Shown: positions 33,782 through 44,610 of the stretch, one piece after another
Numbering within the stretch: the stretch's first letter is position 1
Layout of the letters: every line of letters begins with the position of its first letter
From: JALOLG01 sp963722415
GTDB taxonomy: Bacteria; Actinomycetota; Acidimicrobiia; Acidimicrobiales; Ilumatobacteraceae
Direction: 5' to 3'
Assembly: GCA_963722415.1 (NCBI GenBank)
Contig: CAVRNI010000006.1
Coordinates: 22,052-86,051, forward strand
Length of the DNA: 64,000 nucleotides
Notes under the pieces: model-generated
Told to the model about the DNA's origin: nothing
Seen by the model: only the letters and a program-made list of their open reading frames with translations
The model's database searches: none
Program-made: the position numbers and the translations under genes

Positions 33782-36335
33782 TCACTCGCTCGCGACAGCC
33801 CTCAGGATGTCGAGGCGGGCCGCTCGCCGGGCCGGGCCGAGGGCGGCGACGACGCCGGCGACGATCGCGCAGCCGACGATCACCAGCGATCCGCGTGCCC
33901 GGGACCACCACCTGGGTGATGCCCTCGTCGGCGAGCGCCTGGACGATGGCCCACGCCCCGGCCAGAGCGAGCACCAATCCGAGGCCGGTGCCGAGCACGG
34001 CGATCATCACCGACTCCCATCGCACGAGCGTGCGGATCTGGCGACGTGTCATCCCGACCGCCCGCAGCAGACCCAGCTCCCGGGTCCGCTCGTGCACCGA
34101 CAGCGCCAGCGTGTTGGCGATCCCGATGAGGGCGATGATCACAGCGAGCGCGAGCAGGCCGTAGATCAGGTTGAGCAGGCTGTTGATCTCCGACGTGATC
34201 GTCTCTTTGAACTGCGCCTGGTCCTGCAGCTCCCCGTTGGGCCAGTCGGCCAGCACCCCGTCGATGGCCTGCGCGTGACGTCGCGGCGTCGACGGTGTCG
34301 TCTGCCATGACGAACACCTGACGGTCGTACTGGTCGGTGACGTTCGCCTCGTACGTGGCGAGGTCGGTGATCCACGACGTTCCGCCGGGCCCGGGAACGA
34401 CTTCGTCGAAGATCGCGGCCACGGTGAGGTCGACGGTTCCGGTGCGGGCGAACGTGACGCCCACCGAGTCGCCGAGCGACAGCTGGCGATCAGTCCGCGG
34501 TGCCCGACGACACGGCGACCTTGCCGGGCGTGACCGCGGCCAGGCTGCCGCTCGTCACCTCGAGGTCGTACAGCCGATCGAACACCGCCGTGTCGAGCCC
34601 GGCGATCTGCGTGGTCGAGTCGCCGACGGCGACCGGTGAGACCCGGATCGGGGAGACGAGATCGACCTCGGGCAGGGTGGCGAGGTCGTCGGCCAGCTCG
34701 GGGCTGAAGCCGCCTTCGGCCCATTGACCGGAGTCGACGACGTAGTCGGCCCGGAACGACTTGTCGACCTGGTCGACCACGGCCTTCGTCGTCGACGAGG
34801 CGAGGATCGTGATGAACCCGACGAGGGCGACACCGATCATGAGCGCGGCCGCGGTGGCCGACGTGCGCTTGGGGTTGCGTCGGGCGTTCTCCTGGGCGAG
34901 GTGCCCGGCGGTGCCGGACACCGCCCGGGCCGGCATGCCGAGCACCCGCAGCACGGGGCGGGCGAGAACCGGACCGAGCACGAACACGCCGAGCACGGTC
35001 GTGACGGCGCCGAGGGCGAGCATCTGGAGCGCACGCTTCACCGTCGCCGGCGATCCCCGCCGCCGTGGCGAGGACGCCTCCGGCGGTGACGGTGAGGCCG
35101 GCGACGACCCGCTTGACGGACAGGTGCGAGCGGTCGATGGCGACGTCGCGCAGGGCGGCGATGGGGGCGACCCGGCTGGCCCGCAGCGCCGGGGCGACCG
35201 CCGAGGCGACGGTGACGACGACGCCGACGACGACCGACGTGATGATCGTCGCGGCCGTGATCACGGTCGGGCCCGACGGGATGTCGAGACCGACCTTGGC
35301 GAGCAGCTCGCGGAGCCCGAACGACATCCCGATCCCGAGACCGAGGCCGGCGGCGCAGGCGACGAGCCCGACGGCAACCGCTTCGAGCAGCACCGAGCGC
35401 AGGACCTGCCGGCGGCCGGCGCCGATGGCACGCAGCATGGCCAGGTCGCGGGTGCGCTGGGCGATCACGATCGAGAACGTGTTGTAGATGATGAACATCC
35501 CGACGAACAACGAGATGTAGGCGAACGCGAGGAGGAACGTGTTGAAGAACTTCAGGTCCTCGCGCAGGTCGGCCTGCTTGTCGGCGGTGTCGGCCTCGCC
35601 GGTCAGCACTTCGATCTGATCGTCGGCGAGTGCCGACTGCAGGCGCACCGCCAGCTCGTCGGCGCGGACGTCGGTCGACTTGGCGACCACGACGCTGTCG
35701 AAGTAGCCGGGCTCACCGAAGAGCTCCTGGGCGGTGTCGAGGTCGGTGGCGATCATCGTCGAGCCGGGGATCCCCTCGATCTCGCCGAACATCGCCTCGC
35801 CGACGAGCACGAGCTCGACCGGCCCGGTCTTGGCGAGGACGGTGAACGTGTCGCCGATCGTCCAGCCTTCGTCGGTCACGGTGGCGCGGTCGACGACCGC
35901 CTCGTTGGCCGCCTCGGGAGCGCGCCCCTCGGCGAGCTGGAACGGGTTGAGCCGCGAGTCGTCGATCCACGCCGTTCCGATCGTCGCCCCCAGCTCGTTG
36001 TTGGAGACCGCACCGTCGTCACGGACGAGCTGGGCGAAGCCCTGGATCGAGCCGGCCGCGGCGTCGACTCCGTCGACCTCCAGCACGTCGGCGAGCGTCG
36101 CCTCGTCGACGCGCTCACGAACCTCTGCCATGTCGCCTTCGATCGCCGATTCACGCCGGACGATGGCGTCGACGCCTTCGTTGTTGGTGGCGAGCACGTC
36201 GTCGAACGTGCGTCCCATGGTGTCGGTGAGGATCATCGTCCCCGACATGAACGCAACGCCGAGGATCACGGCGAGGCCGGTCAACACGAAGCGCAGCTTG
36301 TGGGCCCACAGGCCTTTGAGGGTGAGTCGCAGCAT
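33782..36335 (-). CDS. ABC transporter permease with two FtsX/MacB domains, four frameshifts
   Basis: About 849 residues when four extra bases (near 35043, 34490, 34278 and 33886) are removed. N-terminal helix (LWAHKLRFVLTGLAVILGVA) and MacB-like periplasmic domain, then three membrane helices of the first FtsX core (FNTFLLAFAYISLFVGMFII, RAIGAGRRQVLRSVLLEAVA), a second half with the same plan (ENARRNPKRTSATAAALMIG, LNLIYGLLALAVIIALIGIA, RAVGMTRRQIRTLVRWESV), ending ARLDILRAVASE. Such proteins export lipoproteins or peptides and need a cytoplasmic ATPase; none is adjacent here. Start MLRLTLKGLW at 36335 is preferred over 36362. Confidence 0.87.
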
Positions 36336-36402
36336 GCGTCCATCGTGAGCGTCGCGGGACACCGGATGCGTCGGCCGGTGGTCGTTGTCGAGGTGTCGCC
36401 CG

Positions 36403-36424
36403 CCGTACGTCTCGAGACGTACGG
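36403..36424. promoter_or_regulatory. perfect 22-bp palindrome in divergent promoter region
   Basis: Each 11-base half is CCGTACGTCTC (and its mirror), with no spacer or mismatch. Placed 37 bp before the NDH-2 start and 68 bp from the ABC-permease start. The CGTACG-rich form is typical of TetR-family operators (established for that family generally). The regulator is not encoded next to it. Confidence 0.75.
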
Positions 36425-36460
36425 ACGGGTCATCCTGGCGATTGGTTAGCGTGAACCGGC

Positions 36461-37781
36461 ATGGCTCCGCACGTGCTGATCGCGGGAGGTGGCTACGTCG
36501 GGATGTACACGGCGTTCCGCCTGCGGCGGGCGGTGCGCCGTGGTGACGTGCGGGTCACGGTCGTCGATCCCCGTCCCGTGATGACGTATCAGCCGTTCCT
36601 TCCGGAAGCCGCCGCCGGCAGCCTCGAACCGAGACACGTCGTGGTGCCGCTCCGTGCCGTCCTGCGCGGCTGCCGCGTGATCACCGGCCGCGTCACGTCG
36701 ATCGACCACGCGAACCACCGTGCGATCGTGGAGCCGCCGGCCGGCGACCAGTACGGCGTCGACTACGACCACGTCGTCGTCGCCCTCGGATCGGTGGCGA
36801 GGACGTTGCCGATCCCCGGCCTGGCCGAACAGGCGATCGGGTTCAAGCACGTCGAGGAGGCGATCGCGCTGCGCAACCAGGTGCTGGGTCGGCTCGATCT
36901 TGCGGCCTCGATCAGCGCCGCGTCGATCAGCGACGCAGCGCAACGACGACGGGCGCTCACGTTCGTCTTCGTCGGCGGCGGCTACGCGGGCGTCGAGGCG
37001 TTCGCCGAGCTCGAGGACATGGCCCGCTACGCAACGCGGTACTACACCAACCTGGAGCCGAAGGACATGCGCTGGGTGTTGGTCGAGGCCGCCGGACGGA
37101 TCCTGCCCGGAGGTCGGCGAGGAGATGGGCCGAGTACACCGTCGAGCAGCTCCGCAGCCGGTCGATGGAGGTGCTGCTCCACACCCGTCTCGAGTCGTGC
37201 GTCGACGGCCATGTCGAGCTGTCCGACGGTCAACGGTTCGATGCCGACACGATCGTGTGGACCGCAGGGGTGAAGGCCAACCCGGCGGTGGCGTCGACCG
37301 GACTGCCGCTCGACGAGCGGGGCCGGATCCGATGCGATGCGGACCTCCGCGTCGTCGGGTTCGACGACGCGTGGGCGGCCGGCGACAACGCGGCCGTGCC
37401 CGACCTCTCGTCGAGCGTCCCGGGTGCGACCTGCAGCCCGAGCGCGCAGCACGCCGTGCGCCAGGCGAAGGTGCTGGCGCGGCAACGTTCTCCGGGTGAT
37501 CGCCGGGCGACCCGCCCGTCGAGTACCGCCACCGCCACGTCGGCTCGGTGGCCAGCCTCGGGCTGCACAAGGGCGTCGCCCAGGTGTACGGCATCAAGCT
37601 CAAGGGCTTTCCGGCCTGGTTCATGCACCGCACGTACCACCTGTCGCGGGTGCCGACGCTCAACCGCAAGGCTCGCGTCGTGCTCGACTGGACGCTGGCG
37701 CTGTTCTTCCGACGCGAAGTCGTGTCGCTCGGGAGCCTGCACCATCCGTCCGACGAGTTCCGCCGGGCCGCGAGCAGCTGA
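36461..37781 (+). CDS. ndh: type II NADH dehydrogenase (NDH-2), four frameshifts
   Basis: About 438 residues. Single-subunit flavoprotein passing electrons from NADH to menaquinone without proton pumping. FAD motif HVLIAGGGYVGMYTAFRLR, YQPFLPEAAAGSLEPRHVV, second Rossmann FVFVGGGYAGVEAFAELED, ADTIVWTAGVKANP, GFDDAWAAGDNAAVPD and the C-terminal membrane-contact segment (GIKLKGFPAWFMHRTYHLSR). Extra bases near 37106, 37130, 37483 and 37511 divide the last third; each restores family residues when removed. Downstream of the 22-bp palindrome. A NuoF-like gene follows 62 bp later. Confidence 0.92.
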
Positions 37782-37843
37782 GCACGGTCCCGAGCCGCCC
37801 GGGCGTCGGGACGGCGTAGAAGGGAGTGGGCTACCGTGACCGA

Positions 37844-39225
37844 GTGGCCGATCCACACGTGATCCTGCCGGCGTCGCCGATCCTCTCGCTCGACGACTAT
37901 CTCGCAGCCGGAGGCGGGAGCGGCCTACGCGTCGGCACGCGAGCTCGGTCGCGAGGCGACGCTGTCGGAGGTCACGGCGAGCGGACTGCGGGGCCGCGGT
38001 GGCGGCGGCTTCCCGACCGGCGACAAGTGGAGGTCGGTGCGCGACGCCGGCGGCGGTCGGCGCTACGTCGTCGCCAACGGCGCCGAGGGCGAGCCGGCGA
38101 CGTTCAAGGACCGCACGCTGATGCGGCTCGACCCGTTCCGCATCATCGAAGGTGCCGCGATCGCCGCGTTCGTGGTCGGCGCGACCGACGTGTACGTGGC
38201 GACGAAGCGATCGTTCACCCGCGAGAGCCGAGAACCTGCGTCGAGCGGCGGTGGAGCTGGGCGGAGCCGGGACTGCTCGGCGACCTCACGATCTCGATCG
38301 TCGAGGGGCCCGAGGAGTACCTGTTCGGTGAGGAGAAGGCGCTGCTCGAGGTCATCGAGGGTCGCGACCCGATGCCGCGCACCCTGCCACCGTGGCAGCA
38401 CGGCCTGTTCGCGACGGTGTCGATGGGCTGGGAATCGGGGACGTCGCGGGGCGACGACGAGCCGTCGAGCAACCCGACCGTCGTCAACAACGTCGAGACG
38501 CTCGCCGCAGTCGCGCACGTGCTCGCCAAGGGGCCGACGTGGTACCGCACGTTCGGGACGCCGGAGTCGCCGGGCACGATCGTCGCCACGGTCGTCGGCG
38601 ACGTGCAGCGTCCCGGAGTGCACGAGGTCGAGCTCGGCACGCCGTTCGCCGAGCTGCTCGAGCGCTGCGGTGGCCCGCGTCGTGGGCGCACGTTCAAGGC
38701 CGCGTTCTCCGGGATCTCGAACCCGGTGCTCACGGCCGGCGACTTCGACGTGCCGCTCACGTACGAGGACTTCAAGGCCCGCGGTACCGGGCTCGGCGCC
38801 GCCGGGTTCGCCGTCTACGACGACACGAGCCGACATGGTGAGCGTCGCTCGCGAGTACAGCCGCTTCCTGTCGGTCGAGTCGTGCGGGCAGTGCCCGCCG
38901 TGCAAGCAGGGATCGCTGGCGATCACCGAGCATCTGACCGCGATCGAGCAGGGCCGCGGCCACGACGACGATCTGGCCTCGCATCGCGGCGCTGCTCCGC
39001 ACGGTCACCGACGCCAACCGGTGCTACCTCGGCACCGAGGAGCAGCAGGTCGTTTCGAGCCTGCTGCGTGCGTTCCCGGAGGACTTCGCCCGCCATCTCG
39101 AGCGTCCGCATCGTCGGCCACGACCCGTGCTCGTGCCGTTGATCACCGACATCGACGACGACGGGACGGTGGTGTACGCGACGCGGCACGCCCGCAAGCG
39201 GCCGGACTGGACGTACCCGGACTGA
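37844..39225 (+). CDS. stand-alone NuoF-like FMN/Fe-S flavoprotein, five frameshifts
   Basis: About 458 residues. Resembles the 51-kDa NADH-binding subunit: GLRGRGGGGFPTGDKW and NGAEGEPATFKDRTLM (FMN/NADH loops), EGPEEYLFGEEKALLEVIEG, NPTVVNNVETLA, a SLBB-like GDVQRPGVHEVELG and the [4Fe-4S] site ESCGQCPPCKQGS with a fourth Cys in NRCYLGTEEQQ. No NuoE, NuoG or formate dehydrogenase subunit is next to it; only NDH-2 upstream. Start GTG 37844 is the most likely. Extra bases lie near 37917, 38232, 38270, 38829 and 38981. Role: electron transfer from NAD(P)H to an unknown partner. Confidence 0.85.
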
Positions 39226-39314
39226 CCGCGTCGGCCGAGCACTCGAGGCGCACACGGCGCGTGGTTTCGTAACCCGACTGTCACGTTGGCCGCGCCAAAG
39301 CCTAGAGTCTCACC

Positions 39315-40562
39315 GTGCTGTTGAAGTCGAGGGCGGGCCGCGGCGCGTCGTGTCACCGCTGCGCTCGTGGCGATCGCGACCGTGGCGGCGACGCTCGGGG
39401 GCTGTCGGTCGCCGACGCCCAGGACTCCGACACCGCCGCCGAGCGTTCGGCACGCGAGATCCAAGCTGCCCGCGATCGGGCGAACGCCGCGGCACAGGCG
39501 ATGTTCGACGCCGAGTCGCGCGTCGATCAACTGGCCGTCGAGATCGAATCGACCAACGCCGAGCTGGCCGCACTCGAGGCCGAGGTCGCCGCGTTCCGCT
39601 CCGATCTCGAGGAGATGGCGGTCCGCAAGTTCGTGAGCTCGGGTGTCGGTCAGAACCCGCTCCTCGCCGGCGTCGAGGGGGCGAACGACGCCGCCGCCGC
39701 CGACGTGCTCTTCGCCGTGGCCACCGATTCGTCGGCGGTGACGCTCGACGAGTTCGAGGAGGTCGGCCGTCAGCTCGACGAGACACGCGGAGCAGCTCGA
39801 GGACCAACAGCAGCGAGGCCCAGGACGCCACCGAGGAGTACGACGGAGCTCCGACGCCGGGCCGAGGAGGAGATCGTCTGCTCCAGGAGATCGAGGAGCA
39901 GCGCCTGCACGACGTGGCCGTGCAGGCGGCGCTCGCCGAGCAGCGGCGCCAGCGAGAGCGCCAGATCGCGGCCGAAGCCGAGGCCGCGCGCCAGGCGCAG
40001 ATCGCCGCGGCGCCGTCGAGCGCGGCCGCCGGCGACGCGCCGGCGGCGTTGGTCCAACCGGGCGCCGGACCCAGCCGGCGCCGCACCTGCCGGTGACCGG
40101 ACGTCGGCGCCCGGCTGATCCGCTCGACCGGTACGCCCGCTCGCCACCGCTCGCCACCGCCACCGCCGCAGGCGACGGCATGTCGTGTCCCGGTTGCCGG
40201 TTCGACGGCGTTCGCCGACACGTGGGGGGCAGCGAGGTCGGGTGGGCGCAGCCACCAGGGCGTCGACATGATGGCGGCCGGCGGTACGCCCGCTCGTGGC
40301 GGTCGTCGTCGGGCAGCGTGCAACTTCAAGACGACGAGACTCGGCGGCAACTCGATCTGGCTCACCGGCAACAACGGGACGAAGTACTTCTACGCCCACC
40401 TGAGCGCGTGGGAGGGCTCGAGCCGCGTCGGTCAGCCAGGGAGAGACGATCGGATACGTCGGAGCGACGGGCAACGCCGGCGTGAACCACCTCCATTTCG
40501 AGATCCACCCCGGCGGTGGTGCAGCCGTGAACCCGTACCCGGCCGTGCGCGCCGTGTGCTGA
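39315..40562 (+). CDS. exported M23 (LytM-type) peptidase with coiled coil, multiple frameshifts
   Basis: About 410 residues. N-terminal signal peptide (TAALVAIATVAATLGG before LSVADAQ), a long coiled coil (ARDRANAAAQAMFDAESRVD, IESTNAELAALEAEVAAFRS), a second coil (QIAAEAEAARQAQIAAA), a Pro/Ala linker, then the LytM domain: SHQGVDMMAAGG and HLHFEIHPGG carry the zinc ligands, with GGNSIWLTGNNGTKYFYAHL between. Coiled-coil M23 proteins act as EnvC/NlpD-like cell-wall hydrolases or amidase activators. Several single-base indels (around 39400, 39786, 39860, 40075, 40180-40330, 40435) break it into pieces. The GTG start is tentative. Confidence 0.82.
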
Positions 40563-40598
40563 CGCGTTCGCGGGTTCGGTCGAGCGGGATCGCGAGTG

Positions 40599-40964
40599 TC
40601 AACCCGACAGCGAGAGCGCTGCCCACACGGTCTTGCCACCCGGGAACGGGGAGACACCCCACTCGGAGGCGATCCGGTCGACCACGATCAGGCCGAGACC
40701 GCCGATGCGCGTCGGGTCGAGCGGGAGCACCTCGGGGAGCTCGTCGCCAGAGTCGGTGACCGCGATCTGCACGGTGTTGCCGCTGATCGACGCCCGCAGC
40801 ACCAGCGAACCGGCGCCGTGGATCAATGCGTTCGTCACCAGTTCGCTGACGACGAGTTGCGCGTCGTCGCGCACCGTGTCGCCGACCGCGCATTCGGAGA
40901 GGAAGGCGTCGATCCAGGACCGCGCCTCACCGACATTCGCCGCCTCACTCTCGTACACGACCAT
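40599..40964 (-). CDS. RsbW-like anti-sigma factor (HATPase)
   Basis: 121 residues, intact. GHKL ATPase fold of serine kinases that hold sigma factors: LVVSELVTNALIHGAGSLVL (N box), VTDSGDELPEVLP (G1-like box), GGLGLIVVDRIASEWGV (G2). It is the third gene of a SpoIIE-STAS-RsbW operon and would phosphorylate the STAS protein upstream and bind an unknown sigma factor. No sigma gene is next to it. 44 bp separate it from the STAS gene. Confidence 0.9.
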   Translation of the reverse strand: MVVYESEAANVGEARSWIDAFLSECAVGDTVRDDAQLVVSELVTNALIHGAGSLVLRASISGNTVQIAVTDSGDELPEVLPLDPTRIGGLGLIVVDRIASEWGVSPFPGGKTVWAALSLSG

Positions 40965-41008
40965 CGATCTGCGGCGAAGAACGATTCGTCATCGTGGCCC
41001 GCTCAGGT

Positions 41009-41329
41009 TCAGTCATGCTGTTCGTCGAGGCGGAAGTGGTCGAGCGTGCCGGTCAGCTCGAGCAGGCGCTGGACGGCGGGTGACACCGCACCGATCTGCA
41101 CCCGCCCTCCATAGTTCTGCTGCAACTGCAACAAGGCGCGAAGACCACTCGAGTCGATGAAGTCCACCTCGCTGAGATCGATCACGGCGTGATTGATCGA
41201 AGGATCTGTGGAGAGCACCTCGTCGACGGCGGCGACGAACTCGGCCCCGACCGCGACATCGAGATCGCCGCGTACCACCAGCACCGAAGCATCACCGGTG
41301 CGCTCCTGCCACTCCCAGTTCGGAGTCAT
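41009..41329 (-). CDS. STAS anti-anti-sigma factor (RsbV-like)
   Basis: 106 residues, intact. VLVVRGDLDVAVGAEFVAAV and INHAVIDLSEVDFIDSSGLR with Ser-Ser at the conserved phosphorylation site, then ALLQLQQNYGGRVQIG. In the dephosphorylated form it frees the sigma factor by binding the RsbW-like kinase. The start overlaps the SpoIIE stop (ATGA), so the phosphatase and its substrate are made together. Confidence 0.93.
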   Translation of the reverse strand: MTPNWEWQERTGDASVLVVRGDLDVAVGAEFVAAVDEVLSTDPSINHAVIDLSEVDFIDSSGLRALLQLQQNYGGRVQIGAVSPAVQRLLELTGTLDHFRLDEQHD

Positions 41330-43181
41330 CCGTTGGATCCTAACGATACGTATGACTCGCTGTCGGTGTTCGACAGCTGGTGAAGGACTACCCGAATGGT
41401 CTTCAGGATATGCACGACCACGAGTGCGACGTCGTCGTGGCGCTCCGGGATGGGGAGGACGCGGTGGATCGCCAGGCCGAGCCGCGTCGCGATGTCGTCG
41501 GCGGTCCTGGCGCCGTTGGCCGCCTCGACGGCGAGGCCCGTGACCGTTTCGGGGTCGAGTTCGTACGGTGGCCGGACGTCGGTGACGCCGTCGGTGTGGA
41601 GCATCAGGGTGTCGCCCGGGCGCAAGGTTGCCTCGCCGGTCGTGGTCTGGATCTCCCTGAACACGCCGAGCAGAGTCCCCGGCTGCCCGACCGCGTGGGT
41701 CGAGCCGTCAGCCGAGACCACGATCGGCAATGGGTGCCCTCCGGCGACGGAGGTGAACCGCCACGTCTCGTCGTCGACGTGCTCGAGCGTCGAGTAGATC
41801 GCCGTGCAGAACAAGTCGCGGTTGCCGGAGTGGAGCGCGTCGTTGACCCAGGAGAGCACTTCGTGATGGCCGGCACCGTGGGTCGCCGCGGCGCGGATCG
41901 TGTGCCGCGCGATCGCGGTGACCGCGGCGGCGTTCGGGCCGGTGCCACAGACGTCGCCGATCACGATCGCCCAGCGCCGATCGCCGAGTGCGAAGACGTC
42001 GTAGAAGTCGCCGCCCACATCGGTCACCGTGCCCGCCGCCCAGTACCGAACGGCGAGGCTGGCACCGTCGATGTCAGGCAGGCGCGGCGGCAGCAGCGCG
42101 GCTTGGAGCGTGCCCGCGATCGCGCGTTGCTGATCGGTCAACCACGTGTTCTCGAGCGCCTCGGCGATGCGACCGGCGACCGTGCGCCCCAACGCGACGT
42201 CGTCGTCGTCGAACTGACGCCCCGACTCGGCGCTGACGAACTGGATCGCGCCGATGATCCCCCGCTTCGTCCGCATCGGCACCGTGATGATGCCGGTCAG
42301 CTGCAGGTCGTCCACGATGGTGCGAAGCTCCGCTGCCAGGGTCGGGTCGGCGATGCGGTCGATGGCGCGCTCGATCGATTCGGGGCTGAGCTTCGGAACG
42401 AACTCGATCTCGCCGGTACGGATCACCGCCGGCACCCCGCGCGGCGCGTCGGGATCGTACGGAAAGCGGTGCAGCAGCTCCTCCGCCCAGACCATTCTGG
42501 CCGGGTCACCGTGGGCGACCTCCACGGCGGGTGACTCCGAACCCTCGGCCACGAAGTGGACGGCGCACCAATCTCCCAGCTGGGGCACGGCTGCGGCGGC
42601 GACATTCCGCATCAACTGGCGATGGTCGCCGGCCGAGAGCGCCGAATCGTTGAGGCCGTCGAGGAACTCCAACCGTTCCCGCTGGAGCCGCTCCCGGGCG
42701 GCAATCCGTTCGGCTTCCTGGATGCGGCGCTCGGTCTCGATGTCCAACTGCTTGCGCGCCGTGATGTCGCCGGTACAGCCGATCGTGCCGGTGACATTGC
42801 CGTCCTCGTCGAACGTCACCATGCCGCGGCAATAGAGCCAGTGCACCGATCCGTCGGGCCAGATCGCCCGATGTTCGAGCTCGTACGACGTGCCCTGGGC
42901 GGTCGCTCGCTCGACGACTGCAAGGACGCGCGCCGACGTCGTCGGGGTGCACCATTGCCACCCACGCCTCCATCGTGCCGTCGAACGCACCGGGTTCGAG
43001 TCCGAACAGCTGTTCCAGCGCGGCGTCCCACGATCGTCACACCGGTCGCCATGTCCCAGCGCCAGGTGCCCAGATGACCGGCGGCGAGCGCGAGGGCGAA
43101 GTGATCGTGCAGGTGCGACGCCTGATCAGCTCCGGTCAATCTGTGCCACCCCCAGCCAAGACGTGGACGAAGACGGCTCAC
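41326..43181 (-). CDS. PAS-GAF-SpoIIE phosphatase, two frameshifts
   Basis: About 617 residues. PAS (about 20-140: FALALAAGHLGTWRWDMATG, EHRAIWPDGSVHWLYCRGMV, IGCTGDITARKQLD), linker coil (ETERRIQEAERIAARERLQR), GAF (about 190-350: SALSAGDHRQLMRNVAAAAV, QLTGIITVPMRTKRGIIG), PP2C/SpoIIE (about 370-600: LQAALLPPRLPDIDGASLAV, VGGDFYDVFALGDRRWAIVI, GDVCGTGPNAAAVTA, LMLHTDGVTD). It dephosphorylates the STAS protein in response to a sensed signal. Extra bases near 43032 and 42930 break the PAS domain. GTG start. First gene of the partner-switch operon. Confidence 0.92.
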
Positions 43182-43327
43182 CGTACAGATGCCGGAGAGT
43201 CATACACCAGCCGAGAGCGTCCGAGCCGTCACCCGTTCGGGTGATCATCGGCGCGATTCACGTCACCCATGCGGGCGATGAAGGCAGGGCTGTGGGATCG
43301 AGAACGCCTTGTCAGCCCTCGTGGTCG

Positions 43328-43976
43328 TCATTGCCGACTGAGGATGCGCGTTCCGTTGCTGTCGACGTCGACGATCGTGAGCCAGCGAACGGGCGGCCAG
43401 CCGATCACGTGCGTCGGCGGCTTCCTGGGCATCGTCGGTGTGGAGCGAGACGATGCACACGTCGGTGAGCTCGGGCGCGACGAAGCTCTGCCGGTAGGCG
43501 TCGCTCCCGCCCATCTTGGCGAACACGACCCAGATCGCGCCTGCCACGCCGCCGAAGAACGCGCCGGAGAGGGCCGCGACGAGGGCCGTCGAGCCGCTGG
43601 CGAACAGCGCCGTGGCTCCGCCGATGAGCAATGCTCCGACGAGCGCCCCGATCGCACCGCCCGACCAGGGCCCGGGTTGCCACCGTCCGGGTGACGCGCT
43701 CGGGGTCGGCGCGTCCAACGTCGCTGTCGGGCGCGCCTGCGGACGCGAGCACCACGAAACCGAGCTTGGCGTCGTCGGCCTCGAGCGCCTCGAGCTCGAG
43801 CACGGCTGCCCTGGCGGCGTCGACGTCCTGCGTCGCGGCGACGACGTTGTGGCGGGCGAGCTCGGGTTCCGGCTGCGAGATCGACGCGATGTGGAGATGG
43901 GGAGCTCGCGCCGGACGAACTCGCCGAGTGTCACCCGGCCCGTGCTCCGGTGCGTGAGGTCCGTGCGATCGGCCAT
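43328..43976 (-). CDS. membrane protein with Gly-zipper helix pair, three frameshifts
   Basis: About 214 residues. The N-terminal half is a soluble alpha/beta domain (RHNVVAATQDVDAARAAVLE, LEADDAKLGFVVLASAGAPD). It is followed by two Gly/Ala-rich hydrophobic helices (GGAIGALVGALLIGGATALF and AALSGAFFGGVAGAIWVVFA) and a short C-terminal alpha/beta tail (ELTDVCIVSLHTDDAQEAAD, DVDSNGTRILSRQ). The pattern suits general-stress YflT-like or Gly-zipper proteins. Indels near 43880, 43665 and 43390. Upstream of, and read toward, the SpoIIE operon; a stress-linked role is possible but not shown. Confidence 0.65.
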
Positions 43977-44065
43977 ATCGAACTCCTACCCAGGTCTGCG
44001 CTCTGCCGAACCCAGCCGTGGCGTTGGGCGGCTGGCGACGGGTCTCGGTCCCGGGTCCGAGCGCG

Positions 44066-44582
44066 TCAGCGACGGTCGAGGAGACCGCGCACGTAGGCGG
44101 CCTGTCCGGCGTGCTGGATGTCGTCGTCGGCGATGCTGACCAGGCGGACGCCCATCGTCACGGGCGGATCCCACCGCTCGTCGACGACCCGGTCGAGGTC
44201 GTCTGACGTGAGACGGCCGAGGAGCGCAGTCGTCCGTGCGGCAACTGCGTCGTAGTACGCGACCAGCACGTCGGCCCCGTCCGGCCGCACGGATGCGACG
44301 TCGTCGGCACTGTGCCCGTATCCGGTGTTGCCCGGGTCGGGCGTCAGGCCGAATCGAGGCGCCCACGGGCCGGTCTCCCAGAGCTGTTCCTCGTCGAGCA
44401 GGTCGGCGACGTGATCGTCCTGGACGCGGGTCAGGTGCCACACCAGCCAGCCGATGGAGTTCGCTCCCGGTGCCGGCGACCACACGAGGTCCGTCCGCGC
44501 TGAGCCCCTCGACCACCTCGTGCACGTGTTCGGCAACCCTGCCGAACAGTTCGACGAACGCCTCGCTCTCGTTCACGACCAC
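44066..44582 (-). CDS. DinB-family protein (DUF664-like), one frameshift
   Basis: About 171 residues. DinB/YfiT four-helix bundle; actinobacterial members are metal-dependent, often mycothiol-using transferases. ESEAFVELFGRVAEHVHEVV, PGANSIGWLVWHLTRVQDDH (His ligand), then DDDIQHAGQAAYVRGLLDRR (second His region). One extra G near 44497 (GACGGACC for GACGACC) splits the N-terminal 35 residues from the rest. The GTG start is back to back with the lipoprotein gene at 44611, 28 bp apart. Confidence 0.85.
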
Positions 44583-44610
44583 CTCTCGCTGGTCACGCTA
44601 GCTTCTGGCC

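Noticed and set aside
37826..37843. GTG at 37826 as the start of the NuoF-like gene
   Set aside because: The Shine-Dalgarno-like GAAGGGA touches this GTG and leaves no spacing; GTG 37844 is more plausible.
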